Assembly (NCBI RefSeq): GCF_009600605.1
Contig: NZ_VWNA01000001.1
Coordinates: 1,590,490 to 1,654,489, forward strand
Reading direction: 5' to 3'
DNA length: 64,000 nucleotides
DNA from: Segnochrobactrum spirostomi
GTDB taxonomy: Bacteria > Pseudomonadota > Alphaproteobacteria > Rhizobiales > Segnochrobactraceae
The notes under the pieces were generated by a model that was not told the DNA's origin, did no database searches, and saw nothing but the letters and a program-made list of their open reading frames with translations. Below are positions 45,974-55,528 of the stretch, piece after piece (positions within the stretch are counted from its first letter, which is position 1; every line of letters begins with the position of its first letter). The translations under genes and the position numbers were made by a program.

Positions 45974-46423
45974 TCAGATTTCGTAAATCAGTTCCGGCTC
46001 GCCCGCCCGCGCGCGGTCGCGCATCTCGGCGATGGACGTGCGGTCGAGCACCTCGGCCATGGCATCGCGCGCCGCCAGCATGATGAGGCGGACCGAGCAG
46101 GTCGCGACGTCATGGCAATCGTCGCACGGCTGGTAGGCGGTGCGGCTGGCACAGCCGATCGGCGCGAGCGGGCCGTCGAGCACCCGGACAGCCTGGCCGA
46201 CCTTGATCTCCTCCGCCGCACGGGCGAGCGCGTAGCCGCCACCCGGCCCCTTCTTCGAGCGCACCAGACCGGCATTCCTGAGATCGTTCAGGATGGCGTC
46301 GAGGAATTTCTTCGAGATGTTGTTGGATTCGGCGATCTGAACGGCGAGCGCCGTCTGTCCGGGCGGAAGCGTGGAAAGATGGACCAGCGCCTTCAGGCCG
46401 TATTTGCCTTTGTTGCTCAGCAT
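45974..46423 (-). CDS. Rrf2 family transcriptional regulator
   Basis: One hundred and forty-nine residues. The winged helix begins MLSNKGKYGLKALVHLSTLP and includes IAESNNISKKFLDAILNDLR and the wing VRSKKGPGGGYALARAAEEI. A cysteine cluster in IGCASRTAYQPCDDCHDVATC (four Cys) could bind an iron-sulfur cluster as in IscR-like relatives. It differs from RirA at the N-terminus, so the sensed signal is not assigned. The start at 46423 matches the family; AT-rich TATTAT on the minus strand (46467-46472) is a likely -10. Divergent from the Ntn-hydrolase gene. Confidence 0.88.
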   Translation of the reverse strand: MLSNKGKYGLKALVHLSTLPPGQTALAVQIAESNNISKKFLDAILNDLRNAGLVRSKKGPGGGYALARAAEEIKVGQAVRVLDGPLAPIGCASRTAYQPCDDCHDVATCSVRLIMLAARDAMAEVLDRTSIAEMRDRARAGEPELIYEI

Positions 46424-46719
46424 ATTCCGGCGAACCTGTGCCGCGGCAGTGCGACTTTGTCGATAGATAATATAGGGAAAGCGCGGCGTTTGGGAAGCGA
46501 CACGCTCCACCGAGCGAGCCGGCATCGCAACGCACGAGGACCGGATCATGCCGGACACCGGATGCCCCTCGCCCGGTCCCCGCGCCACACCCCGCGTCGG
46601 CCGAGCGAAATAGCACACCGGCAGTGTTCACGAAATCGCGACCCCGTCTTACAGTGCCGTCATTCCACTGCAGCGCGCCACATCGCTCGCGCCCAGCCAT
46701 CCTCCTTTTGGAGATAGAC

Positions 46720-47922
46720 GTGAAAAAAGACAACATCTCGTTCGGCCGTAGCCTGCGAGGCCTCGGACGCCGCGCGTCCGTCGCGGCCCTGGTCGGATTG
46801 ATGCTGGCGCAAACGCCCGCCATCGCCTGCACGACCCTGATGACGCGGGACGCGTCCGGCGGCGTCTACCATGGCCGCACGCTCGAGCTCGCGTCGTGGC
46901 TGCCGTACAACGTGGTCTACGTGCCTGCGGGAACGTGGCTGAAGTCCAGCACGCCGACCGATGCGGACAAGGCGCTTCAGGGAAGCTCGAGATACCGCGT
47001 GCTCGCCATCACCGTGCCGGTCGACGCGGCCGGCAGCAACAAGGTGGTGGAGGGCGTGAACGAGGAGGGGCTTTCCTTCAGCGCCCTCATGTATGCGGGC
47101 GCCGTCGGTCCGCAGGTGCGGATCGAGCAGAGCCAGAAGGCGCTGGCCGCCGCCGACCTCGGGGCATGGGGCCTGAGCCAATTCAAGAACGTGGCGGAAG
47201 TGAAGGCCGCCATGGCCAACCAGCCGGTCTGGCTCGCGGGTCTCGCCGTGCTCGGCGGCCTGAAGACTCCGCTGCACTACATTTTCTATGACCGCGCGGG
47301 CAACAGCATCGTCATCGAGTTCGCCGACGGCAAGCAGTCCGTCAACGACAACCCGATCGGCGTGATGACCAACGGGCCGGAATTGTCCTGGCACCTCACC
47401 AATCTGAACAATTACAGCTTCCTGACCAACGTGGATAAGTCCACCGGCAGCTTCAACGGCGTGAACGTGGCGCAGCCCGACAGCGGCATCGCGACCGCCG
47501 GGCTGCCGGCGTCCAACACGTCGGTCGGCCGCTTCGTCCGCGCGGCCTATTATTCCACCTACGTGGAGAAGGCGAAGGATCCCGACACGGCGATCGTGAC
47601 CCTCGCCCACGTGATGAACAACTTCGATCGGCCGCGCGACATCACGATCGATCAGTCGGGCGCGGTCGCCAATGAGGGCGTCGCCACCACGGGCAAGGCT
47701 GCCTTCTCCAGCGAGTACACCACCTGGACCGCGCTGACAGATCTCAACCGCGGCCTGCTGTTCGTGCGGACCTACATGGACGTGAACTACGCCAAGTTCG
47801 ATTTGGCCGCGTTCAAGGACGTCAAGGAGATCAAGGCGATCCCGCTCGCCGGGGTCGCGGGGTCTTCAATCGACGCCACCCAGCAACTGCTCGCGGGCAA
47901 GTCGGTACCGAACGCGGAGTAG
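46720..47922 (+). CDS. Secreted linear amide C-N hydrolase (choloylglycine hydrolase family)
   Basis: Four hundred residues. A GTG at 46720, after TTTTGGAG, starts MKKDNISFGRSLRGLGRRAS, and a signal peptide ends at AQTPAIA. Cleavage exposes Cys in ACTTLMTRDASGGVYHGRTL, the N-terminal nucleophile of the Ntn fold shared with bile-salt hydrolases and penicillin V acylases. Other family residues are VVEGVNEEGLSFSALMYAG, NSIVIEFADG and VMTNGPELSWHLTNLNNY. Gram-negative relatives may deacylate acyl-homoserine lactones; the substrate here is unknown. A GC-rich hairpin lies at 47949-47976. Confidence 0.9.
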   Translation: MKKDNISFGRSLRGLGRRASVAALVGLMLAQTPAIACTTLMTRDASGGVYHGRTLELASWLPYNVVYVPAGTWLKSSTPTDADKALQGSSRYRVLAITVPVDAAGSNKVVEGVNEEGLSFSALMYAGAVGPQVRIEQSQKALAAADLGAWGLSQFKNVAEVKAAMANQPVWLAGLAVLGGLKTPLHYIFYDRAGNSIVIEFADGKQSVNDNPIGVMTNGPELSWHLTNLNNYSFLTNVDKSTGSFNGVNVAQPDSGIATAGLPASNTSVGRFVRAAYYSTYVEKAKDPDTAIVTLAHVMNNFDRPRDITIDQSGAVANEGVATTGKAAFSSEYTTWTALTDLNRGLLFVRTYMDVNYAKFDLAAFKDVKEIKAIPLAGVAGSSIDATQQLLAGKSVPNAE

Positions 47923-47948
47923 TCGGCCGGCATAAAACATCGAGGGTC

Positions 47949-47976
47949 GGCGGCGCATCCCAACGCGGGCGCCGCC
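47949..47976. terminator. Possible terminator hairpin after the Ntn-hydrolase gene
   Basis: An 8-bp GGCGGCGC / GCGCCGCC stem with a 12-base loop, 26 bases after the stop codon, without a T-run. The rest of 47977-48219 holds nothing I recognise. Confidence 0.4.
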
Positions 47977-48219
47977 GGCCCGAGACGGCATCGCAGCGTT
48001 CGGCAGGTCGAGCCGCGGCCTTGGGGCCTAGGTGGATGCGATCCGCGACGGACGCGCGAGGCCTGCAAATGAGCCCTGACGCGCGCAGAGCCGCGAGCGG
48101 GCTACGCTCCGGCGCACCACACGTGGCCGTCAACCGCCCATGCCACCGGTCGAGGCGTAATGCCCATCGGCCGCTATGGCGGCAACATTTTCGGGAAGAA
48201 TTTCAGGCTTCGGGAATTT

Positions 48220-48295
48220 TGGTGGAGCCGAGGGGAATCGAACCCCTGACCTCTGCAGTGCGATTGCAGCGCTCTCCCATCTGAGCTACGGCCCC
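48220..48295 (-). tRNA. tRNA-Ala (anticodon CGC)
   Basis: On the minus strand a 76-base cloverleaf begins GGGGCCGTAGCTCAG and ends GGCTCCACCA, with CCA encoded. The anticodon stem CTGCA/TGCAG encloses the loop ATCGCAC, giving anticodon CGC (reads GCG). The TPsiC arm is AGGGGTTCGATTCCCCT. The acceptor stem has the G3:U70 pair that identifies alanine tRNAs. No integrase or duplicated 3' end is seen nearby. Confidence 0.95.
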
Positions 48296-48421
48296 GCCTT
48301 CGCCGAAGGCACGCGGATTTAGTGTAGCCGGCGCCGACCTGTCAAGCAGCCCGCATCGCAATCGGCGCCGCGAAAAGCGCGATCGGTGGATAAGCCGGCA
48401 ACGAAAGGCCCATCGCCGCTC

Positions 48422-48889
48422 TCAGGAGGCGGTCTCTGAAACGGTATCGGGGGCGGAGAGCTGGGCGATGATGCGCCGGAGCAGATCGCGCAGCACGTCG
48501 CGCTCGGCTTCGTCGAGCCCTTCGAGCGCCTCGTTGCGGACCGCCTCGGCGACCTGACGGATCTTGGCGACCACCGGGGCCGAGGTCTCCGTCAAGCGGA
48601 TAACCTTGGCGCGGCGGTCGGTCGGGTCGGGGAAGCGCACCACCAGCCCGAGGCCTTCCAGCCGGTCGAGAAAGGCGACGAGGGTCATCGGATCGACGCC
48701 CATCGCCTCGGCGATCGGGGTCTGGCGGGCGCCTTCATATTTCGACACGTAGCCGAGCGTACGCGCCTCGCCCGGCGTGAGCCCGAGGCCAGCCTCGGCG
48801 GCGGCGGCGTCGAATCGCTGGCGAAAGAGCCGATTGGCGTCCCCGAGGAGAAATCCGATCGAGGCCGTGGGATCGCTCTCTCTCGCCAT
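48422..48889 (-). CDS. MarR family transcriptional regulator
   Basis: One hundred and fifty-five residues. The winged helix contains LTPGEARTLGYVSKYEGARQ, PIAEAMGVDPMTLVAFLDRL and the wing VVRFPDPTDRRAKVIRLTET. MarR proteins are dimeric repressors that usually respond to phenolic or other small molecules and regulate a neighbouring gene. It is divergent from typA, whose own leader carries a promoter, so the target is not obvious. Confidence 0.9.
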   Translation of the reverse strand: MARESDPTASIGFLLGDANRLFRQRFDAAAAEAGLGLTPGEARTLGYVSKYEGARQTPIAEAMGVDPMTLVAFLDRLEGLGLVVRFPDPTDRRAKVIRLTETSAPVVAKIRQVAEAVRNEALEGLDEAERDVLRDLLRRIIAQLSAPDTVSETAS

Positions 48890-49044
48890 AAAGCTCGTTC
48901 ACCGTGTCGTTGCGTGAAAAGGCTGTGTGTCGGAACCTTGCACGATCCAGGCAGCAAAATGCAATCGCGGTGACGCCGGTACCCGCCAAAGCCGCGCTGC
49001 GCCTCGCTGCGGCATGGTTTTTGCCGGAATGGAGCCGATATTCA

Positions 49045-49072
49045 TTGCTCCGTCGTGAACGATCGCTATATT
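49045..49072 (+). promoter_or_regulatory. Probable sigma-70 promoter of typA
   Basis: TTGCTC (49045-49050) and TATATT (49067-49072) are spaced by 16 bases. Transcription would start near 49079, only a few bases before the leader ATG at 49083 and about 57 bases before the typA ATG. Confidence 0.55.
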
Positions 49073-49082
49073 GCACCGCGAA

Positions 49083-49139
49083 ATGAAGGTCCTGAGCGGG
49101 CGCGGCCGAGCTACGCCCGCTTTTTTGGTGTTTCCATGA
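49083..49139 (+). CDS. Possible leader peptide overlapping typA start
   Basis: An 18-codon frame encodes [18 protein letters not shown]. Its TGA stop overlaps the typA start codon (ATGA). It has no ribosome-binding site, but the inferred transcription start lies about four bases upstream, so it could be translated leaderless. The terminator-like hairpin at 49095-49121 lies inside it. This is inference from layout only. Confidence 0.35.
   Translation: MKVLSGRGRATPAFLVFP
49095..49126 (+). terminator. Terminator-like hairpin in the typA leader (possible attenuator)
   Basis: Stem AGCGGGCG / CGCCCGCT with an 11-base loop, continuing into six T residues (49121-49126). It lies between the probable promoter and the typA ATG at 49136, where an unconditional terminator would silence the gene. 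Attenuation or a short regulatory RNA is therefore possible. Confidence 0.6.
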
Positions 49140-50952
49140 AGCTTCGCAACGTTGCCATCATCGCCCACGTCGACCACGGTAAGACGACCCTGGTCGACCG
49201 TCTCCTGCAGCAGTCCGGAACGTTCCGAGAGAACGAACGGGTCGCCGAGCGGGCGATGGATTCGAACGACCTCGAGCGCGAGCGTGGCATCACCATCCTC
49301 GCCAAGGTGACCTCGGTCGCCTGGAAGGATCACCGGATCAACATCGTCGACACCCCGGGCCACGCCGATTTCGGCGGCGAGGTGGAGCGCATCCTCAACA
49401 TGGTGGACGGCGCGATCATTCTCGTCGATGCCGCCGAAGGCCCGATGCCGCAGACGAAGTTCGTGCTGTCGAAGGCCCTCAAGGTGGGCCTCCGGCCGAT
49501 CGTCGCCATCAACAAGGTCGACAAGCCGGACGCGCGTATCGACGAGGTCCTGAACGAGATCTTCGACCTCTTCGCCGCCCTCGACGCCACCCCGAGCAGC
49601 TCGACTTCTCCGTGCTCTACGGCTCGGCGAAGGAAGGCTGGATGGCCAAGACCCCGGAGGGTCCGAAGGAGAATGTCGGCCCGCTGCTCGACCTCGTGCT
49701 CGAGCACGTGCCGGCGCCGTCGATCGAGGAAGGCCCGTTCAGGCTGCTCGCCACCACGGTCGAATCGAACCCCTATCTCGGCCGCATCCTGACCGGCCGC
49801 ATCACCTCCGGCGCGCTGAAGCCCAATCAGCCGATCCGCGCCATGACCCGCGAGGGCAAGGTGATCGAAGTCGGCCGCGCCACCCAGGTGCTCGGCTTCC
49901 GCGGCCTCCAGCGCGTGCCGGTCGATGAGGCCCAGGCGGGCGACATCGTCGCCATCGCCGGTCTGTCGACCGCCACCGTCGCCGACACCCTCGCCGACCC
50001 GTCGGTGGACGTGCCGCTGCCGGCCCAGCCGATCGATCCGCCGACCCTGTCGATGACCTTCCGCATCAACGACGGTCCGCTCGCCGGCACTGAGGGCGAC
50101 AAGGTGCAGAGCCGCGTCATCCGCGACCGCCTGATGAAGGAGGCCGAGGGCAACGTGGCGCTGAAGATCGCCGAGGGCCGCGACAAGGATTCCTACGAAG
50201 TCGCCGGCCGCGGCGAATTGCAGCTCGCCATCCTGATCGAGACGATGCGCCGCGAGGGCTTCGAGCTCACCGTCGGCCGTCCCCGCGTGGTGTTCGAGCG
50301 CGACGACAACGGCAACGTTCTGGAGCCGATCGAAGAGGTCATCATCGACGTCGACGAGGAACATTCGGGCGCCGTGGTGTCGAAGCTCTCCGAGCGCCGC
50401 GCCGACATGATCGAAATGCGCCCCTCGGGCGGCGGCCGCATGCGGCTCGTGTTCCACGCCCCGACCCGCGGCCTCATCGGCTACCAGTCGGAACTCCTGT
50501 CGGACACCCGCGGCACCGCCGTGTTCAACCGTCTGTTCCACGCCTATGCGCCGTACAAGGGCGAGATCCCGGGCCGCCGCACCGGCGCGCTGATCTCGAA
50601 CTCGGCCGGTGAGGCGGTGGCCTACGCGCTGTGGAACCTCGAAGATCGCGGCCCGATGATGATCGAGCCGGGCTGGAAGGTCTACGAGGGCATGATCGTC
50701 GGCGAGCACACCCGCGGCAACGACCTCGAGGTCAACGTGCTGAAGGGCAAGAAGCTCTCGAACGTCCGCTCGACCGGCAAGGACGAGATGATGATCCTGA
50801 CGCCGCCGATCCGCATGACGCTCGAGAAGGCGCTCGCCTACATCCAGGACGACGAGCTCGTCGAGGTGACGCCGGAATCGATCCGCCTGCGCAAGGCGAT
50901 CCTCGATCCGATCGAGCGCAAGCGCGCCGAGCGCGCCAAGGAAGCCGTCTGA
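49136..50952 (+). CDS. typA: Translational GTPase TypA/BipA, apparent single-base frameshift
   Basis: Ribosome-binding GTPase of about 605 residues, used in stress and cold adaptation. The first part starts [20 protein letters not shown] and has [35 protein letters not shown] and NKVDKPDAR. After [10 protein letters not shown] (about 49591) the frame continues as non-family sequence to 49792. Family sequence resumes in another frame as [16 protein letters not shown] and runs to the normal end at 50952 with the EF-G-like domains and the BipA C-terminal domain. One base is missing at about 49589-49594. Because the rest is intact, a sequencing error is likely; otherwise the gene is broken. Confidence 0.88.
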
Positions 50953-51024
50953 TCCAAGACGGTTACGATCGATCCGGCCCGCCGCGACAGCGCGGCGGTG
51001 CCGAGCGGTCGCGGGGAGGCTGAC

Positions 51025-51486
51025 ATGATCGAAATCGACGATCTCGCCGACGTACCCCATCATCTCGACGTCGTGGCCGAGCGAATCTGGACCGCCTGGT
51101 GGCGGGACAAGGGCCACGGCATCGAGCGCATCACGACGCCGCTGCGCGAGAGCCTCGAGCGCCGTTCCATCCCCTTCACCCTCGTCGCCCACCGCAACGG
51201 CACCTTCTGCGGCACCGTGTCCGTGATCGCGAGCGACGTGGCGGAACGCCCCGAACTCACCCCCTGGATCGCCGCGCTGTGGATCGAACCCGATCTGCGG
51301 CGCCGCGGCCTCGGCGCGGCGCTGCTGCACCACGCGGTGCGGCGGGCGGCGGGCTTCGGCACCGCCCAGCTTTATCTCTATGCGAGCGACGAACGGCGCG
51401 CCTTCTACGAAGGCCGCGGCTGGCGTGCGCTCGGGATCCCGGCGCCCGAGCCGGAGATGACCATCCTCACCCTGGCGGTCGCCTGA
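51025..51486 (+). CDS. GNAT family N-acetyltransferase
   Basis: One hundred and fifty-three residues, with an ATG at 51025 preceded by GGGGAGG. The acetyl-CoA motif is [20 protein letters not shown] and motif B is [20 protein letters not shown]. The substrate is unknown. It lies 72 bases after typA and may be read from the same transcript. Confidence 0.88.
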   Translation: MIEIDDLADVPHHLDVVAERIWTAWWRDKGHGIERITTPLRESLERRSIPFTLVAHRNGTFCGTVSVIASDVAERPELTPWIAALWIEPDLRRRGLGAALLHHAVRRAAGFGTAQLYLYASDERRAFYEGRGWRALGIPAPEPEMTILTLAVA

Positions 51487-51499
51487 CCGGGAGCGGCCG

Positions 51500-52834
51500 T
51501 CACGCCGCCTTGCGCCCGGCACGGCTTGGCTCGATCGCCTCCGCATGGCCGTCGAGCGCCGCGGCGAGACGCTTGCGATCGAGATCGCCCTCCCAACGCG
51601 CCACCACCACCGTCGCGATCGCATTGCCGACGAAGTTGGTGAGGGAGCGGCATTCCGACATAAAGCGGTCGACGCCGAGGATCAGCACCATCCCCTCGAC
51701 CGGAATGCTCGGCACCACCGAGAGCGTCGCCGCGAGGGTGATGAAGCCGCCGCCCGGCACCGCCGCGGCCCCTTTCGAACTCAGCATGGCGACGAGGAGG
51801 AGCAGGATCTGCTGGCCGAGCGTCAGCGGCGTGTCCGTCGCCTGGGCGATGAACAGCGCGGCGAGCGTCATGTAGATGTTGGTGCCGTCGAGATTGAATG
51901 AATAGCCGGTCGGCACCACGAGGCCGACCACCGAGCGTCCACAGCCGGCGCGCTGCATCTTCGCGATCAGGCTCGGTAGCGCGGCCTCCGAGGAGGAGGT
52001 GCCGAGAATGAGCAGAAGTTCGTCCTTGAGGTAGCGCAGGAGCTTCCAGATCGGGAATCCGTTGACCCGGGCGACGATGCCGAGGACGCCGAACACGAAG
52101 ATGAGCGCGGTCAGGTAGAAGGTGCCGACCAGGGCCGCGAGATGGGCGATCGACGACAGGCCGTAGCGGCCGACGGTGAAGGCGATCGCGCCGAAGGCGC
52201 CGATCGGCGCCGCCCGCATGACGATCGCGACGAGGCGGAACATCGCATCCGCCGCCGTATGAAGCACCGCGGAAAGCGGTGCGCCGCGCTCCCCCAGGAG
52301 CGAAAGCGAAATCCCGAACAGAACCGAAAAGAACAGGACCTGGAGGATGTCGCCCGTCGTGAAGGCCCCGACGATGGTCGAGGGGATGATGTTCATCAGG
52401 AAGTCGGCGACGCTCTGGCCGTGGGCCTGCGTCACATAGTCGGCGACCGCCTTGGAATCGAGCGTTGTCGGGTCGATGTGGAAGCCGTCTCCGGGGCGCA
52501 CGACGTTGCCGACGACGAGCCCGACGGCGAGGGCCAGGGTCGAGAACGTGATGAAATAGACGAGTGCCTTGCCGACGACGCGGCCGACCTTGCGCAGATC
52601 GCTCAGGCCCGAGATGCCGTTCACAACGGTCAGAAAGATGATCGGCGCGATGATCATCTTGACGAGCTTGATGAAGGCATCGCCAAACGGCTTCATCGCG
52701 GTGGCGAACGCCGGAAAGAAATGCCCGAGGGCGATGCCGACCAGGATCGCCGCGATGACCTGAACATAGAGGACCTGATGAAGCCGCTGTCCTTTCGGCG
52801 ATGGCGGCTGGTCTGGGGCGACGGACGGGATCAC
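51500..52834 (-). CDS. dctA: C4-dicarboxylate:cation symporter DctA
   Basis: DAACS-family transporter of 444 residues for succinate, fumarate and malate, with the glutamate-transporter fold. Motifs are [20 protein letters not shown], the serine-rich re-entrant loop [40 protein letters not shown] and [21 protein letters not shown] chose the GTG at 52834 because GGAG stands at the right distance; the TTG at 52885 gives a non-conserved extension. No dctBD regulators are adjacent. Confidence 0.93.
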   Translation of the reverse strand: MIPSVAPDQPPSPKGQRLHQVLYVQVIAAILVGIALGHFFPAFATAMKPFGDAFIKLVKMIIAPIIFLTVVNGISGLSDLRKVGRVVGKALVYFITFSTLALAVGLVVGNVVRPGDGFHIDPTTLDSKAVADYVTQAHGQSVADFLMNIIPSTIVGAFTTGDILQVLFFSVLFGISLSLLGERGAPLSAVLHTAADAMFRLVAIVMRAAPIGAFGAIAFTVGRYGLSSIAHLAALVGTFYLTALIFVFGVLGIVARVNGFPIWKLLRYLKDELLLILGTSSSEAALPSLIAKMQRAGCGRSVVGLVVPTGYSFNLDGTNIYMTLAALFIAQATDTPLTLGQQILLLLVAMLSSKGAAAVPGGGFITLAATLSVVPSIPVEGMVLILGVDRFMSECRSLTNFVGNAIATVVVARWEGDLDRKRLAAALDGHAEAIEPSRAGRKAA

Positions 52835-53071
52835 GGCATCTCCGGACGGAGCGGAACGACCCGGGCCGATCCCGAGCCCGCTCAACCTATCACGGCTTCG
52901 TGACGACCGTCAGCGGTGCGCCGCAGCCGTCTTCCGCGAGAGGAGCCGGATTATCGCTCCCGGATCGATTCGCGCCCCGCTCATTGGCCCTGCGGGCACG
53001 TCTGCCCGCTCCCCGCGAGAACGAAGACGGCGAGGCGGATCATAGGCGATCCCCACCGGGACTGCGTCGGA

Positions 53072-53545
53072 TCACTCGGCCCAGCGGGCGGCCGCGACGT
53101 CGTCGGCGTCCTTGGCGGCGACCCAGCCGCCGTCGGAGCCGTCGACGCGATGCTCCTTCTTCCAGAACGGCGCTCGGGTCTTGAGGAAATCCATCAGGAA
53201 TTCGGCCGCCGCGAAGGCGGCGCCGCGGTGGGCGGCGGCGGTGCCGACGAACACGATCGCCTCGCCCGGGCGGACCAGACCGTGGCGATGGACGACGAGG
53301 AGGCGGGCGAGCGGCCAGCGCGCCACGGCCTCGTCCGCGAGGCGGCCGATCTCGGCTTCCGCCATGCCCGGATAATGTTCAAGCTCGAGCGCGGCGAGCG
53401 TGCCGCCCTCGCTGCGGCAGAAGCCCGCGAAGCTGACGACGGCCCCGACATCCTCGCCGCCGGCGAGGGCGGCACCGAGGGTCGCCGGATCGAACGGCTC
53501 GCCGACGATGCGAATCTCTCGGCGAATCTCTCGGGTCTCCGTCAT
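53072..53545 (-). CDS. moaE: Molybdopterin synthase catalytic subunit MoaE
   Basis: One hundred and fifty-seven residues. It transfers sulfur from MoaD thiocarboxylate to precursor Z. Motifs are VGAVVSFAGFCRSEGGTLAA, LELEHYPGMAEAEIGRL, LLVVHRHGLVRPGEAIVFVG and FLKTRAPFWKKEHRVDG with the catalytic lysine pair. It follows moaD by 8 bases in the pgsA-moaD-moaE unit. Confidence 0.95.
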   Translation of the reverse strand: MTETREIRREIRIVGEPFDPATLGAALAGGEDVGAVVSFAGFCRSEGGTLAALELEHYPGMAEAEIGRLADEAVARWPLARLLVVHRHGLVRPGEAIVFVGTAAAHRGAAFAAAEFLMDFLKTRAPFWKKEHRVDGSDGGWVAAKDADDVAAARWAE

Positions 53546-53553
53546 CGGGAACC

Positions 53554-53805
53554 TCAGCCGCCGGTCATCGGGGGGAAGAAGGCGACTTCGCGCGCGCCTG
53601 CGATCGGCGTCTCGGGCTCGACGTGCTTCTTGTCGAGAGCGACGCGGATGACGTCCGGCTTCTCGAAAGCGTGCGCATAGCCCTCGCCCTGCCCGGCGAG
53701 CCAGCGGACGAGCTCACCCGCCGTGTGGACGGAGGCCGGCGGCGCGATCTCCTCCTCCGGCGTTCCGATGCGCTCGCGCACCCAGGCGAAATAGACGGCT
53801 TTCAT
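53554..53805 (-). CDS. moaD: Molybdopterin synthase sulfur carrier subunit MoaD
   Basis: Eighty-three residues with a beta-grasp ubiquitin-like fold. It starts MKAVYFAWVRERIGTPEEEI and ends FFPPMTGG, the diglycine that is adenylated and thiocarboxylated. It lies 57 bases downstream of pgsA and 8 bases upstream of moaE. Confidence 0.95.
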   Translation of the reverse strand: MKAVYFAWVRERIGTPEEEIAPPASVHTAGELVRWLAGQGEGYAHAFEKPDVIRVALDKKHVEPETPIAGAREVAFFPPMTGG

Positions 53806-53862
53806 GGCAGGCGGCTCCCAGGGGCCGATGATCCGCGGGCATAGGCCGCGCGGCCGGGCGCC

Positions 53863-54432
53863 TCAATCGACCAGATGGCCGATGCCGGCGCGGAAATAAT
53901 CCCAACCCGTATAAAGGGTGAGAACGGCCGAAAGCCAGAGCAGCACCAGACCCGCCGTCGTCGTGTGCGGCACGATCTGGTCGCCCGCCGGCCCGGCGAG
54001 CAGCACCCCGATCGCGACCAATTGAAGGGTCGTCTTCCATTTCGCGAGCCGTGTGACCGGCACGCTGACCCGCAACTCGGCCAGGAACTCACGCAAGCCC
54101 GAAACAAGGATCTCGCGGCAGAGTATGACGATTGCGGCCACGATCGACGCACCCGATATGGTGCCGTCGCCGGCCATCAGAAGAAGGCAGGCGGCGACGA
54201 GCAGCTTGTCGGCAATGGGATCGAGCATGCGGCCGAGGGCCGATTGCTGGGCCCACATGCGGGCGAGGTAGCCGTCGAGGAAATCGGTGATGGCGGCCGC
54301 GACGAAGATCGCGACGGCGACCCAGCGGCTGGTCGGCCCGGGCACGAGGAAGCACACGGTCACCGCGCCGACGGCGGCGATCCGGGCGTAGGTGAGGATG
54401 TTCGGCAGATTGAACGCGCTGGACCGCGACAT
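53863..54432 (-). CDS. pgsA: CDP-diacylglycerol-glycerol-3-phosphate phosphatidyltransferase PgsA
   Basis: Inner-membrane enzyme of 189 residues that makes phosphatidylglycerol phosphate. The CDP-alcohol phosphotransferase motif DGxxAR...GxxxDxxxD is DFLDGYLARMWAQQSALGRM followed by LDPIADKLLVA. The start MSRSSAFNLPNILTYARIAA at 54432 is typical. First gene of the pgsA-moaD-moaE unit, an order common in alphaproteobacteria, and divergent from ccmC. Confidence 0.95.
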   Translation of the reverse strand: MSRSSAFNLPNILTYARIAAVGAVTVCFLVPGPTSRWVAVAIFVAAAITDFLDGYLARMWAQQSALGRMLDPIADKLLVAACLLLMAGDGTISGASIVAAIVILCREILVSGLREFLAELRVSVPVTRLAKWKTTLQLVAIGVLLAGPAGDQIVPHTTTAGLVLLWLSAVLTLYTGWDYFRAGIGHLVD

Positions 54433-54584
54433 CGACGCAACCCGTATTCTCGCCGCGAGGCCGGTGGGCTCGTCAGACCATGCCGGCCGCCCGGCGTCAA
54501 CCCGTGAGGCCCCGGTTCCCGTCCTCGGGCGGCGAGGCCCATCATCCGATTGCCGCATCCGGCCGGGGAGATTAGAACTTTCCA

Positions 54585-55349
54585 ATGCGCGTGATCGATC
54601 TCGCCAACCCGACCCGCTTCCTCGCCTTCGCCGAAAAGGCGATCCCGTGGCTCGCCGCGATCAGCGCGGTGTTGCTCGCGGTCGGCCTGTGGATGTCGTT
54701 CTTCGTGGCGCCGGCCGATTACCAGCAGGGCGAGACGGTGCGGATCATGTTCATCCACGTGCCCTCCGCCTGGCTCGGCATGTTCGCTTACACGCTGATG
54801 GCGGCCTCGGCGCTCGGCACCCTGGTGTGGAAGCACCCCCTCGCCGATGTGGCGGCGCGGGCGGCGGCGCCGCTCGGGGCGGTGTTCACCTTCCTCGCCC
54901 TCGTCACCGGCTCGCTGTGGGGCAAGCCGATGTGGGGGACCTGGTGGGTCTGGGATGCCCGGCTCACCTCGATGCTGATCCTGTTTCTCATGTATCTCGG
55001 CCTGATCGCGCTGTGGCATGCGATCGAGGATCCGATCCGCGCCGGCAAGACGGTCGCCGTGCTGATCCTGGTCGGCTTCATCAACATCCCGATCGTGAAG
55101 TTTTCGGTCGATTGGTGGAACACGCTGCACCAGCCGGCGAGCGTCTTTCGCATGGGCGGCTCGACGATCGACCCGTCCATCCTGCATCCCCTGTTCGTCA
55201 TGGCGATCGCCTCCACGCTGATGTTCGTGACGCTGCATCTGATGGGCATGCGCAACGAGATCCTGCGCCGCCGCCTGCGTTCCCTCGCGCTCCGGGCCGC
55301 AGAGGCGCAGGGCGGGGCGCCGCGCGCCGCCCGTGCCAGCGAGGCGTGA
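54585..55349 (+). CDS. ccmC: Heme exporter/handling protein CcmC
   Basis: Inner-membrane protein of 254 residues with six helices that loads heme onto CcmE for cytochrome c maturation. The tryptophan-rich signature is WGKPMWGTWWVWDARLTSML, and the flanking heme-ligand histidines lie in MFIHVPSAWLGMFAY and WWNTLHQPASVF. It is first of ccmC-ccmD-ccmG here. ccmA and ccmB, expected just upstream in many genomes, are not present; pgsA lies there instead. Confidence 0.96.
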   Translation: MRVIDLANPTRFLAFAEKAIPWLAAISAVLLAVGLWMSFFVAPADYQQGETVRIMFIHVPSAWLGMFAYTLMAASALGTLVWKHPLADVAARAAAPLGAVFTFLALVTGSLWGKPMWGTWWVWDARLTSMLILFLMYLGLIALWHAIEDPIRAGKTVAVLILVGFINIPIVKFSVDWWNTLHQPASVFRMGGSTIDPSILHPLFVMAIASTLMFVTLHLMGMRNEILRRRLRSLALRAAEAQGGAPRAARASEA

Positions 55350-55357
55350 GAGGGTTC

Positions 55358-55528
55358 ATGTTCGGTCTCGGGCCTCACGCCGGATTCATCGTCGCCGCCT
55401 ATGCCGCCGTCGCCGTCACGCTGGTCGTGACCATCGGCAAGATCGTGCTCGATTATCGCGCCCTCGGCCGGCGTATCCGCACCCTCGAAGCCCGCGGTGT
55501 GAAGCGGCGCTCGGAGGGCGGCCGATGA
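55358..55528 (+). CDS. ccmD: Heme exporter protein CcmD
   Basis: Fifty-six residues with one membrane helix (GFIVAAYAAVAVTLVVTIGK) and a basic cytoplasmic tail (ALGRRIRTLEARGVKRR). The LGPHAGFIVAAYA start is characteristic. It assists release of holo-CcmE from CcmC. Eight bases after ccmC, and it overlaps ccmG by 4 bases. Confidence 0.93.
   Translation: MFGLGPHAGFIVAAYAAVAVTLVVTIGKIVLDYRALGRRIRTLEARGVKRRSEGGR

Noticed and set aside
48220-48295. tRNA-Ala as an integration site for a genomic island
   Set aside because: No integrase, no duplicated tRNA 3' end and no change in gene content on either side.
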